The notes under the pieces were generated by a model, which worked only from the letters and a program-made list of their open reading frames with translations, made no database searches and was not told where the DNA came from. Positions 8,638 to 16,923 of a stretch of 64,000 bases of DNA are shown in pieces (position 1 is the first letter of the stretch; every line of letters begins with the position of its first letter). This DNA comes from CAYSEW01 sp964430245 (lineage in GTDB: Bacteria; Bacteroidota; Bacteroidia; Flavobacteriales_D; Parvicellaceae): positions 1 through 64,000 of the forward strand of contig CAYSEW010000001.1 in the NCBI GenBank assembly GCA_964430245.1. Reading direction: 5' to 3'. Both the position numbers and the translations under genes were made by a program.

Positions 8638-9720
8638 ATGAACGAATTTCTATACATAGCTTGGGATTTAGACCCTAATTTATATGAAGGGTTAGTAACC
8701 ATAAGATATTATAGTTTATTATTTGGGATTTCTTTTTTCTTAGGATATTATTTAATGAAGAAAATGCTGTCTTATGAGAAATGCCCAGAAGAGTGGCTAG
8801 ATAAGATTTTAATATATACAGTAATTGCTACTGTTATAGGAGCAAGGTTGGGACATGTTCTTTTTTATGACCCATCATATTATTTTAATAATCCTATTGA
8901 TATTTTAAAAATTTGGGAGGGAGGATTGGCTTCCCATGGTGCAGCCATTGCTATTATTATTGCACTATGGATTTTCTCGAAAAAAGTTACCAAAAAGTCA
9001 GTTCTTTGGTCATTAGATAAAGTAGTGGTAACTGTAGCCATTGCTGCTTGCTTTATTAGAGTGGGTAATTTAATGAACTCAGAGATTATTGGAACAAAGA
9101 GTTCTGCTGATACAGCTTTTTTCTTCCAATACAATGCAGAGAGGTCCATTGCAGGAAACTTTAGAGTTGATAATAATGATGTTGAGATAAAACCTTTAGA
9201 TGGTTATAAAGTTGTAAATACATTTAAATATCCATTAGCAAAATTATCAGTTACTTTTCCAAAAAACATTAACAATAACGCAACTACAATTTCACAATCA
9301 TTTTATTTAAATAATGGTGCTAATTATAAGATAGCAGATAATCATTTTTTTGCATTATCTCCAAATGAATCAAATGCTTTTATTAAGGAAAATGTTTATA
9401 CAACAACTATAGCAATTATCCCCAGAATACCTACTCAGCTCATTGAAGCGGGTTGCTATTTATTTATATTTTTAATTCTTTTTTGGGGTTATTGGAAAAG
9501 GAATTGGCATGAAAGGCCAGGACTTTTATTTGGTGCTTTTTTGAGTTTATTATTTGGTGCTAGATTTGTTGTCGAGTTTTGGAAAGAGCATCAAACATTA
9601 TCAGGAGAAAGTTCTATTAATATGGGCCAGTGGTTGAGTATACCAGCTGTTTTATTAGGTTTGTTTTTTATTATTAGAGCGTTAAAGCTATATAACCATC
9701 AATCAAATGAAATTGAATAA
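8638..9720 (+). CDS. lgt: Prolipoprotein diacylglyceryl transferase Lgt
   Basis: Lgt attaches diacylglycerol to the lipobox cysteine of prolipoproteins in the inner membrane. Seen here are RYYSLLFGISFFLGYYL, the GARLGHVLFYDPSYYF segment, WEGGLASHGA and the signature IRVGNLMNSEIIG with the essential Arg. The protein is 360 residues long, against about 290 in E. coli. About 85 extra residues lie between the signature and the last helices (about 165-255). I start at ATG 8638 (MNEFLYIAWDL), because the TTG at 8623 lies in the promoter box. The 3' end overlaps the next gene by 14 bases, and that gene encodes a lipoprotein, a likely Lgt substrate. Confidence 0.95.
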   Translation: MNEFLYIAWDLDPNLYEGLVTIRYYSLLFGISFFLGYYLMKKMLSYEKCPEEWLDKILIYTVIATVIGARLGHVLFYDPSYYFNNPIDILKIWEGGLASHGAAIAIIIALWIFSKKVTKKSVLWSLDKVVVTVAIAACFIRVGNLMNSEIIGTKSSADTAFFFQYNAERSIAGNFRVDNNDVEIKPLDGYKVVNTFKYPLAKLSVTFPKNINNNATTISQSFYLNNGANYKIADNHFFALSPNESNAFIKENVYTTTIAIIPRIPTQLIEAGCYLFIFLILFWGYWKRNWHERPGLLFGAFLSLLFGARFVVEFWKEHQTLSGESSINMGQWLSIPAVLLGLFFIIRALKLYNHQSNEIE

Positions 9721-11221
9721 ATATTTTTTCATACCCTTAATCTTATTTATCAGCTGTGTTGATGATAAATCTCAAATTCAAAATGATTCGGAGAATTTAT
9801 CACCTGTAAATAATTCAATAGCACAAGATTCTGGAACAACAGATCCAATCCTTCCTATTGATAGTTTCTTTAAAGAAATTGATACTAATTTTGCAGCAGA
9901 CCAATTAATTCTTCCTGAAAACTTCAATACAAAAATTCTTTTTTCTCAGACAATAGATTCTGTTGTTAGAAAAGATGGACTAAAATTTCCTGCCAAAGGT
10001 AATCATGATATGATCGCTTATATCCCAATTGATGGGTCTAGTAAACATGGTTGGTTATACGTAAGTCATGAAACACACGATTCAAATCTAAATCTAGGTG
10101 ATGGAGGAGGTGCTACAGTATTTCAAGTAAAATATGAAAAGGATAAATGGAATGTTATTTCAGAATATTTTCATATAGATTTTTCCACTGTAGGTAGTAC
10201 CGACAGAAATTGTGGTGGTGTATTAGGTCCTAATGGAATGGTTTACACTTGTGAAGAGTATCAGCCAAATAATAATGCTGAATTATATAGACAGGGTTTA
10301 GGGCACAGAGATACATCTGATTTTGGAGAGCTTAAAAAATGGGAAAATATTGGATATGTAGTTGAGGTGGATCCATTAGGTAAAAAAGCAACACAAAAAA
10401 TGTATCAATGGGGAAGGTATTATCATGAAGACCTTGAATTCATGGATGATGGTAAAACCATCTATTTAACAGATGACAATGACCCTGCAGTGTTTTTTAA
10501 GTTTGTAGCACATCAAAAAGGAAAATATTCTGAAGGTCAATTATATGCTTTTAAAGAAGGGGTTAATACTAAAAAAGGAACTTGGTTCCCTTTACCTATG
10601 GATATGCAATCATTAATAAAAGCTAGAGATGTTGCAATATCAATGGGAGCTACCATGTATGTGCGTCATGAATGGTTAGCTCGTGATGGACATATTCTTT
10701 ATATAGCCGAAACAGGAAGTGATAATATGTTATGGGATACTTTTATAAATAATGGTGGAAATCCAGCTCATTATTTAAAACAGCAGGATTATCATGGTAG
10801 GATTTTAAAATTTAATACTCAAACAGATGAGATGAATAATTGGCTAGAATGTGGTAAAGGAACGGATGGTAAAACAGTCCTCTCAAATCCTGATTGTATT
10901 GAGATTGCTAGGTTAGGAGGAAAAAAATACTTAATCATTCATGAGGATATAATTGGATACACTCAGGATAGGGTGCCAAAAGAAAATCATAAAATCTGGA
11001 GGGCTATTAATGAAATGTATTTTGTGGATCTTGAACTAGAAAAGCCAACTGTTGATGATGCTGTTAGGTTTATTGTAGCTCCGCAGCGTTCTGAAATGAC
11101 AGGTGGAGTATTTACACCAGATGGCGAAACTTTTTTTGTTAATATCCAGCATCCTGGTGCCATGAATAAACCTCCATATAATTACTCTTCAACAGTAGCC
11201 ATTACAGGCTGGAAAAAATGA
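9707..11221 (+). CDS. PhoX-like (DUF839) lipoprotein
   Basis: A 504-residue exported protein. The first 17 residues form a lipoprotein signal with a lipobox FISC, so the mature protein would be anchored through that Cys. The body resembles the PhoX/DUF839 beta-propeller family. Indicative segments are LYVSHETHDSN, CGGVLGPNGMVYTCEEYQP, LEFMDDGKTIYLTDDND and GGVFTPDGETFFVNIQHPG. PhoX enzymes are Ca- and Fe-dependent phosphatases, and several acidic residues suited to metal binding are visible. Whether this copy is a phosphatase is not shown. It overlaps lgt by 14 bases and the ATPase downstream by 4, so it sits inside one transcription unit. Confidence 0.82.
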   Translation: MKLNKYFFIPLILFISCVDDKSQIQNDSENLSPVNNSIAQDSGTTDPILPIDSFFKEIDTNFAADQLILPENFNTKILFSQTIDSVVRKDGLKFPAKGNHDMIAYIPIDGSSKHGWLYVSHETHDSNLNLGDGGGATVFQVKYEKDKWNVISEYFHIDFSTVGSTDRNCGGVLGPNGMVYTCEEYQPNNNAELYRQGLGHRDTSDFGELKKWENIGYVVEVDPLGKKATQKMYQWGRYYHEDLEFMDDGKTIYLTDDNDPAVFFKFVAHQKGKYSEGQLYAFKEGVNTKKGTWFPLPMDMQSLIKARDVAISMGATMYVRHEWLARDGHILYIAETGSDNMLWDTFINNGGNPAHYLKQQDYHGRILKFNTQTDEMNNWLECGKGTDGKTVLSNPDCIEIARLGGKKYLIIHEDIIGYTQDRVPKENHKIWRAINEMYFVDLELEKPTVDDAVRFIVAPQRSEMTGGVFTPDGETFFVNIQHPGAMNKPPYNYSSTVAITGWKK

Positions 11222-11844
11222 TAGAGACAAAGAACATATCACATAGTTATACTAATTCTGAGCCTATTAATTTGCCAGATATATCTTTAAATCAAGGAGA
11301 AGAATCTTTGGTCATAGGAAAGAGCGGCTGTGGTAAATCTACTTTTTTACATGTTTTAGGGGGTTTGTTAGTGCCTACAAAAGGTGAGGTGAAAATAGGA
11401 GGTCAAATAGTTAATGATTTATCTGGATCAACTTTAGATAAATTTAGAGGAAATAATATTGGTGTTGTATTTCAAGTTCCTCATTTTATTCAAAGCTTAA
11501 CAGTTAAAGAGAATTTATTGATAGCTCAGAATTTGGCTGGGAATTCAATTAACCAAGCTAAAATAGTTGAGCTTTTAACTGATATGGATGTAATACAAAA
11601 AATAGATTCAAAAATCAGTAATTTAAGTCAGGGTGAAAAACAAAGAGTTGCTATAGCAAGAGCTTTGGTCAATGATCCTTCAGTAATTTTAGCAGATGAG
11701 CCAACCTCTGCTTTAGATGATATGAATTGTAAATTAGTAATTAAGCTACTTAAAGAACAGGCTAAGAAAAAAGGCGCGACCTTATTGATTGTTACACACG
11801 ATAATAGACTCACGGATCAATTTGAAAGGAGGGTGGAATTATGA
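11218..11844 (+). CDS. ABC transporter ATP-binding protein, LolD/MacB type
   Basis: A 208-residue nucleotide-binding subunit. It has Walker A GKSGCGKST, the Q-loop in VVFQVPHFIQSL, the signature LSQGEKQRVAIARAL, Walker B VILADEPTSALD and the H-loop ending LLIVTHD. The subfamily pairs with FtsX-like permeases and acts in lipoprotein release, export or mechanotransmission rather than classical import. It is flanked without gaps by the PhoX-like lipoprotein gene (4-base overlap) and by the permease (4-base overlap), so it surely works with that permease. Confidence 0.93.
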   Translation: MIETKNISHSYTNSEPINLPDISLNQGEESLVIGKSGCGKSTFLHVLGGLLVPTKGEVKIGGQIVNDLSGSTLDKFRGNNIGVVFQVPHFIQSLTVKENLLIAQNLAGNSINQAKIVELLTDMDVIQKIDSKISNLSQGEKQRVAIARALVNDPSVILADEPTSALDDMNCKLVIKLLKEQAKKKGATLLIVTHDNRLTDQFERRVEL

Positions 11845-13235
11845 ATTTGCTGAAGCTGAGTTTTAGAAATATTCAAGGGCGGCCATTGTCTAGTGTCTTG
11901 TCAATGTTATTATTGGCAACAGGATTAAGCACGGCTATTATTTTACAATTAACAGAGTATCAGCTTACAAAAAACATTGAAAATACAGGTAAAGATGTGA
12001 AGTTGGTTATTGGAGCAAAGGGTAGTCGTATTGACTTAATCTTAAGTAGTGTTTTTCAAATAGGAAATCCAACTGGAAATATTAATTATGGGTTTTATCA
12101 GCTACTTAAAAGGAATCGTATTATTAAGGAAATGATACCCTTGTCAATGGGAGATTCTTATAAAAGGGTAAGGATTGTTGGTACAACACATGACTATGTA
12201 AAATTGTATTCAGGTGAATTAGAATCAGGTAAATTGTTTGCAGCTCCTTTGGAAGCAACTGTTGGGTATAGAGCATCTAAAAAATTAGGATTAAGTATTG
12301 GAGATGAATTTATTGGTGGTCATGGAATGGAAGATGAGGTTTTGCATCATCATGATGAATTTAAATATAAGGTAGTAGGTGTTTTAAAGAAAAGTGGATC
12401 AGTAATTGATAATCTAATACTAACTCCAGTTGAAACGGTATGGATCATGCATGCAGGGCACGAAGATGATTCAGACTATATCATTGGAAGTGGAGAGAAA
12501 AATCAACAGCATGATAATCATGAACATCATATAGAAGAGCATCAAGATGATATTGAAGTTGATCAGCATTCTAATGAACATGACCACCATGCTCACGACC
12601 ACCATGCTCACGATCATCATGCTCACGATAATCATGACGAACATACAAATTATGATTATGATAAATTAATAAAAGCTATTGACCCTGTTAATAAGGAAAT
12701 TACCGCTATTATTTTCCCTCATTTATCTGGAAATGCAAAGGTTGGTGTATTAAACAACGCCAATAATCAACCAGGGATGATGGCTGTTGATCCTGCTCCT
12801 GAAATAGCATTGCTAAAAAGTAAATTAGCTCCATTTGTGTCAATAATAATAGGGATAGCTTATTTTATAACTATAATTGCTATGTTCAGTGTTTTTATAG
12901 GACTTTTGAATTCTTTAAGTGCAAGAAAGTATGAAATTGCATTAATGAGGGTGATGGGTGCATCAAGATTCAAAGTATTAATGTCAATTTTATTTGAAGG
13001 ATTAATGTTAGCTATTTTGGGTTTTATATTATCATTGGTTTTAAGCCATATCGGCATGGAGATAGTGGCAAGTTGGATGGAGTATGAATATCAATATGAA
13101 TTTACTGGATGGTTATTTTTACCTTCAGAACTATATTTTTTAATAATAGCACTATGTATTGGCTTGATTTCTGCATTGTATCCAGCAATTAAAGCATATA
13201 AAACAGATATTGCAGAAACTTTATCAAAAGGTTAG
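11841..13235 (+). CDS. FtsX/MacB-type ABC permease with histidine-rich periplasmic loop
   Basis: A 464-residue permease with the four-helix FtsX layout: helix 1 near residues 17-37, a large periplasmic region of about 290 residues, then three helices near 333-358, 380-402 and 432-450. ARKYEIALMRVMGASRFKVL (361-380) is the typical coupling segment. Residues 224-268 of the periplasmic part hold about 18 histidines, including three copies of a DHHAH unit. Another HHH lies at 169-171. Such stretches bind Zn, Ni or Co. With the LolD-type ATPase upstream and the CFFCG protein 3 bases downstream, the unit resembles the metal-linked ABC modules of which Vibrio zrgABCDE is, as I recall, an example. 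Confidence 0.88.
   Translation: MNLLKLSFRNIQGRPLSSVLSMLLLATGLSTAIILQLTEYQLTKNIENTGKDVKLVIGAKGSRIDLILSSVFQIGNPTGNINYGFYQLLKRNRIIKEMIPLSMGDSYKRVRIVGTTHDYVKLYSGELESGKLFAAPLEATVGYRASKKLGLSIGDEFIGGHGMEDEVLHHHDEFKYKVVGVLKKSGSVIDNLILTPVETVWIMHAGHEDDSDYIIGSGEKNQQHDNHEHHIEEHQDDIEVDQHSNEHDHHAHDHHAHDHHAHDNHDEHTNYDYDKLIKAIDPVNKEITAIIFPHLSGNAKVGVLNNANNQPGMMAVDPAPEIALLKSKLAPFVSIIIGIAYFITIIAMFSVFIGLLNSLSARKYEIALMRVMGASRFKVLMSILFEGLMLAILGFILSLVLSHIGMEIVASWMEYEYQYEFTGWLFLPSELYFLIIALCIGLISALYPAIKAYKTDIAETLSKG
12582..12626 (+). repeat. Three tandem 15-bp units encoding DHHAH
   Basis: The unit GACCACCATGCTCAC occurs twice in a row (12582-12596 and 12597-12611). A third copy has two synonymous changes (GATCATCATGCTCAC, 12612-12626). 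The start of a fourth, degenerate copy follows. The period of 15 bases keeps the frame, so the loop can lengthen or shorten by five residues without breaking the gene. Confidence 0.9.
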
Positions 13236-13238
13236 GGT

Positions 13239-13676
13239 ATGAAAAAATCATTAATACTGTTATTTTTTTTAATTGGGTTATTTCAAGTTGGTCAGTCTCA
13301 AAAGATCATTACATGGGATGTGCTAAAAAATGTAGAATTTGATGAGGTTTGGTCCGAAGAATTTCAAGCCTATTACATGGTTCCTAAATTTGGTAAAACC
13401 ATTCAGGCATTAGACGGGAAAGAGGTACAGATAAGGGGATTTATTATTCCTGTTGATATTGTTCAAGATTATTATGTGCTTTCAGCCAACCCATATAGCT
13501 CCTGTTTCTTTTGTGGGCAAGCAGGTCCAGAATCAGTGATGGAGGTTCAGATGGTTAAGCAATATGACGGGCTAAGGATGGACCAGGTACTTACTTTTAA
13601 AGGAGTACTGAGGTTGAATGTTGATGATATCTATCAGCTGAATTACATATTAGAAGAAGCTGAGGTAGTAGAGTGA
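13239..13676 (+). CDS. Small exported protein with CFFCG motif (DUF3299-like)
   Basis: A 145-residue protein with a cleavable signal peptide (about residues 1-20, ending QVGQSQ). The mature part contains LDGKEVQIRGFIIPVD and then NPYSSCFFCGQAGPESVMEV, a CxxC pair suited to binding a metal or a redox role. The LDGKxVxIxGFxxP pattern resembles the DUF3299 family, which is found beside LolD/FtsX-type ABC genes. The protein starts 3 bases after the His-rich permease and is probably the periplasmic partner of that ABC unit. The family call is from memory of the motif. Function is inferred from context only. Its 3' end overlaps the convergent Kdo transferase gene by 34 bases. Confidence 0.7.
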   Translation: MKKSLILLFFLIGLFQVGQSQKIITWDVLKNVEFDEVWSEEFQAYYMVPKFGKTIQALDGKEVQIRGFIIPVDIVQDYYVLSANPYSSCFFCGQAGPESVMEVQMVKQYDGLRMDQVLTFKGVLRLNVDDIYQLNYILEEAEVVE

Positions 13677-14899
13677 TCCAATAGCTCTTTAATTGAATTA
13701 AAAACTATTTGAGTAGCACCTTTATTTTCCTGAATATAATTAAAAGCAGTAGCTTTCATTGTATTCATTTTCTCTTGATCCTTTAATTTATTTATAATAT
13801 TATTTAATTCAGCTTTATTGCTAAAGCTATCGGCAGCATTTAATTGAATTAAGTCAATTGCTTCTGGGAATTTTTTATAGTTGGGGCCAAATAAAACAAC
13901 ATTGTTCTTAGATCCTGGCTCTAGTATGTTGTGTAATTTCCCAGAAAAACCACCGCCTATTATTGCAATATCTGTGAATTGATAAATAGACGCAAGAAGA
14001 CCTATAGAATCAATGATCAGGATTTTATTAAAAGTGTTTTCTATGGATTCAATTTTTGAAAACCTTATGGTGTTTTCATATGCAGCTTCAATTTCGGAAA
14101 TTCTATTCTCACTTATGTCGTGAGGGGCAATAATTAAAGCATGATCCAAAGTTTTATGTAAAGAAGCAACTATTTCTTCTTCTTTTTTCCATGAAGATCC
14201 TAAAATAATACTTTTCCTGTCTACAATGAAGTTTCGTATTTCAGAAAGAGCTTGATGGTCTTCTTTTATAGAAGAAACTTGATCAAATCTTGTGTCTCCA
14301 CAAATTGCAGCATTATTAAAACCTTCATTAATTAAAAAAGTTAAGTTCTCCTCTTTCAACACAAGTATTTTTGATATCTTTTTAAGAATATTTTTATGCC
14401 ATGACCAGCTAGTTCTAAAATAAATTTGTTGTTTATTGAGTGCTGATGAAAATACAATTGAAGGGATATTTCTTTTTTGAATTTCAGCTAAGTAATTGAA
14501 CCAAAAATCATATTTAGCAAATATTGCAATACAAGGATTTATTTTATTTATAAAATATTTAGCATTAGAGGGAGTGTCTAATGGTAAGTAAATCTTTTTG
14601 ATTCGAGTATTTTCAATTTTTGCATTTTCATATCCAGATGGACTAAAAAAAGAAAGGTATATGTTTTTGTCTTTAAACTCATCAAGCAGTAATTGAATCA
14701 GTGGCTTAGTCATTAAATATTCACCTAAAGAAGATATGTGGATCCAAATAGATGGGTTTTTATTGTCAAATTCCTTAATGGTTTCTTTCCATTTTTTACG
14801 ACCATTAATCCACTTTTTAGCTTTGGAATTACCTGTAAATGCAGCTAAATAAATGGCTAGGTTATAGCATAATATTCCTAAATGGTATAAGAGCTTCAT
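13643..14899 (-). CDS. waaA: 3-deoxy-D-manno-octulosonic acid (Kdo) transferase
   Basis: The enzyme transfers Kdo from CMP-Kdo to lipid A precursor at the inner membrane (GT30 family). The 418-residue protein has an N-terminal hydrophobic segment, the GT30 HISSLGEYLMTKP motif with the catalytic Glu at residue 60, SPSGYENAK, and the C-terminal donor-site region IIGGGFSGKLHNILEPGS. Its length fits the family. It shows that the organism makes lipopolysaccharide. It follows the beta-barrel-like gene by 3 bases on the same strand. Confidence 0.93.
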   Translation of the reverse strand: MKLLYHLGILCYNLAIYLAAFTGNSKAKKWINGRKKWKETIKEFDNKNPSIWIHISSLGEYLMTKPLIQLLLDEFKDKNIYLSFFSPSGYENAKIENTRIKKIYLPLDTPSNAKYFINKINPCIAIFAKYDFWFNYLAEIQKRNIPSIVFSSALNKQQIYFRTSWSWHKNILKKISKILVLKEENLTFLINEGFNNAAICGDTRFDQVSSIKEDHQALSEIRNFIVDRKSIILGSSWKKEEEIVASLHKTLDHALIIAPHDISENRISEIEAAYENTIRFSKIESIENTFNKILIIDSIGLLASIYQFTDIAIIGGGFSGKLHNILEPGSKNNVVLFGPNYKKFPEAIDLIQLNAADSFSNKAELNNIINKLKDQEKMNTMKATAFNYIQENKGATQIVFNSIKELLDHSTTSASSNM

Positions 14900-14902
14900 T
14901 GC

Positions 14903-15649
14903 TTAGTCAATATAGAATTCTTTAGGAGCTTGTCTGAAAACAGGAATAATCCATCCAACTCTTACTCCGTTTAATAAATCAAGTCTATTGTTTAAATAAG
15001 GTCCCATTAGGTCAATTTGATAATCTCTCATGCCTTGTGTGAAGCCTTGATAAAAGTCGAAACCCACATAAAAATTAGTCAATCTGTTATTGCTCATATG
15101 CTGATATCCAATGAACTCATGCAGATGAATGCCCATTGTTAATCGATCGTAATATGGAAGATGATCTTGATCTAATTGGGGGACTAAGTTGTTTTCGTTT
15201 TCAATTCTAATTTTATGACGCATAAACCCTAATCCAAATTTTAATATAATACCTGAGTTAGGGTTGGGACCTATAACATCGAATATCTTGCTTATGTTTA
15301 AAGTTATGGTTTGCCCTCTTTCAAAGATCAAAATATTGTTTTCTTCACCAGATTGATTAATAATCCATCCTTGACTATTTTGTAAGTGATCAATAATCGT
15401 TGTGTCTTTAACATTTTCTCCAAAAATAAAAGCAGCTTCAAGATCAAAAGACCAGTTAGAAGCTAATTTTATACCTCCTGAGATACCAATATTATTATTG
15501 ACCCCAAATGAAGATTTCATGTCACCCCCTGGTAATTGTATGGCGTAGCTAACACTAAAAATAGGAGCAAATATTGAAGTATCTCTTACATTTTGGGCAT
15601 AAGAAAACAAAGAAAAAATCAATAGTGGTATAATAATGAATTTATTCAT
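14903..15649 (-). CDS. Putative outer-membrane beta-barrel protein
   Basis: A 248-residue protein with a signal peptide (residues 1-18, ending FSYAQ). The mature part is rich in alternating polar and hydrophobic strands with aromatic ends (for example ITLNISKIFDVIG, ILKFGLGFMRHKI, LTNFYVGFDFYQGF), as in small outer-membrane barrels of Bacteroidota. I do not recognise a specific family. It lies 3 bases upstream of the Kdo transferase gene, so a link to the cell envelope is likely. No catalytic motif is visible. Confidence 0.6.
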   Translation of the reverse strand: MNKFIIIPLLIFSLFSYAQNVRDTSIFAPIFSVSYAIQLPGGDMKSSFGVNNNIGISGGIKLASNWSFDLEAAFIFGENVKDTTIIDHLQNSQGWIINQSGEENNILIFERGQTITLNISKIFDVIGPNPNSGIILKFGLGFMRHKIRIENENNLVPQLDQDHLPYYDRLTMGIHLHEFIGYQHMSNNRLTNFYVGFDFYQGFTQGMRDYQIDLMGPYLNNRLDLLNGVRVGWIIPVFRQAPKEFYID

Positions 15650-15774
15650 GCAATAAAATAAGGTAAATTAAAACGTTATTTATATCATTTAATTATCAGA
15701 TTTTCAACAAATTTATACAATAGCTATAAGGATATATACTTATATTCGCATTCCCAAAGAAAATTAAATATTTT

Positions 15775-16923
15775 ATGCATACCATGCAAAAGATACAAAT
15801 GGTTGATCTAGTGAGTCAGCATCAAGAAATTAAAGCAGAAATAGATGAGGCTATACAAGGAGTAATGGATTCTGCTGCATTTATAAAGGGGCCAGAGGTA
15901 AAAGCATTTCAAGAAGACTTACAAGAGTACTTAAAAGTTGATCATGTTATTCCATGTGCTAATGGTACAGATGCATTACAGATCGCATTAATGGCACTTG
16001 GATTAAAGCCTGGAGATGAAGTAATTACTGCTAATTTCACTTTTGCAGCTACAGTAGAAGTAATACATTTATTAGGATTAAAATCTGTTTTGATAGATGT
16101 TGATAGAGATACTTTCACAATAGATTTAGCACATTTACAAAGGTCAATTACACCCAAAACTAAAGCAATCATTCCAGTACATTTATATGGGCAATGTGCA
16201 GATATTGAAGAAATCATGAAGATTGCTAAAGAAAATAATCTTTTTGTAATTGAAGATGCAGCTCAAGCGATTGGAGCAGATTTTAAATTTTCAGATGGTA
16301 CAATAAAGAAAGCAGGAACTATAGGAGATATTGGAACTACTTCTTTTTTCCCTTCAAAAAACCTTGGTTGTATGGGTGATGGAGGAGCTATGTTTACAAA
16401 TAATCCTGATTTAGCACATAGGTTGACTGCAATTGCTAATCATGGTATGTGGAAAAGATATCATCATGATGAGGTTGGAGTTAATAGCCGGCTAGATTCT
16501 ATACAGGCTGCAATTTTAAGAGTAAAGCTTAAAAGGTTAGATAGTTATAATAATGCAAGAAGAATGGCAGCGAATTATTATAATGAGCAATTGAAAAGTA
16601 TTGAAGGAATTCAAACGCCTATAACTTCTGAAAGTTCTACTCATGTTTTTCATCAGTATACAATGAAATTAGCTTCAAGTATTGATCGTAACGGATTGCA
16701 GGAGTTTTTAAAATCTAAAGAGATTCCTTCAATGATCTATTATCCAGTTCCATTACATCAACAGAAAGCATATGTAGATAATTTAAAGAAGGATAAAGAT
16801 TTTCCAATAACTATGGAATTGATAAAGTGTGTAATTTCATTGCCTATGCATACAGAGCTAACCATAGAACAGCAAGATTATATAATTGAGTCAATTATAG
16901 AATATTTAAATATAGATAAATGA
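15775..16923 (+). CDS. DegT/DnrJ/EryC1/StrS aminotransferase (WbpE-like)
   Basis: A PLP-dependent sugar aminotransferase of 382 residues. Visible are GTDALQIALMALG, the EDAAQAIGA motif, and TTSFFPSKNLGCMGDGGA holding the Schiff-base Lys. With wbpB-, wbpD- and wbpA-like genes in the same operon, it most likely aminates the 3-keto sugar to give UDP-2-acetamido-3-amino-glucuronate. The first ATG is 15775, and a second at 15784 would drop three residues. A TATATTCG box at 15741-15748, one base off the consensus, may be the operon promoter. The stop overlaps the next start by 4 bases. Confidence 0.88.
   Translation: MHTMQKIQMVDLVSQHQEIKAEIDEAIQGVMDSAAFIKGPEVKAFQEDLQEYLKVDHVIPCANGTDALQIALMALGLKPGDEVITANFTFAATVEVIHLLGLKSVLIDVDRDTFTIDLAHLQRSITPKTKAIIPVHLYGQCADIEEIMKIAKENNLFVIEDAAQAIGADFKFSDGTIKKAGTIGDIGTTSFFPSKNLGCMGDGGAMFTNNPDLAHRLTAIANHGMWKRYHHDEVGVNSRLDSIQAAILRVKLKRLDSYNNARRMAANYYNEQLKSIEGIQTPITSESSTHVFHQYTMKLASSIDRNGLQEFLKSKEIPSMIYYPVPLHQQKAYVDNLKKDKDFPITMELIKCVISLPMHTELTIEQQDYIIESIIEYLNIDK

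Noticed and set aside
11825..11843. AAGGAGG before the permease ATG as a functional ribosome-binding site
   Set aside because: It codes for Glu-Arg-Arg at the end of the ATPase gene, and Bacteroidota make little use of such sites. Function cannot be excluded, but I do not list it.
12582..12640. Short regular repeats as a CRISPR-like array
   Set aside because: The units are directly adjacent without spacers, are 15 bases long and lie in frame inside a gene.
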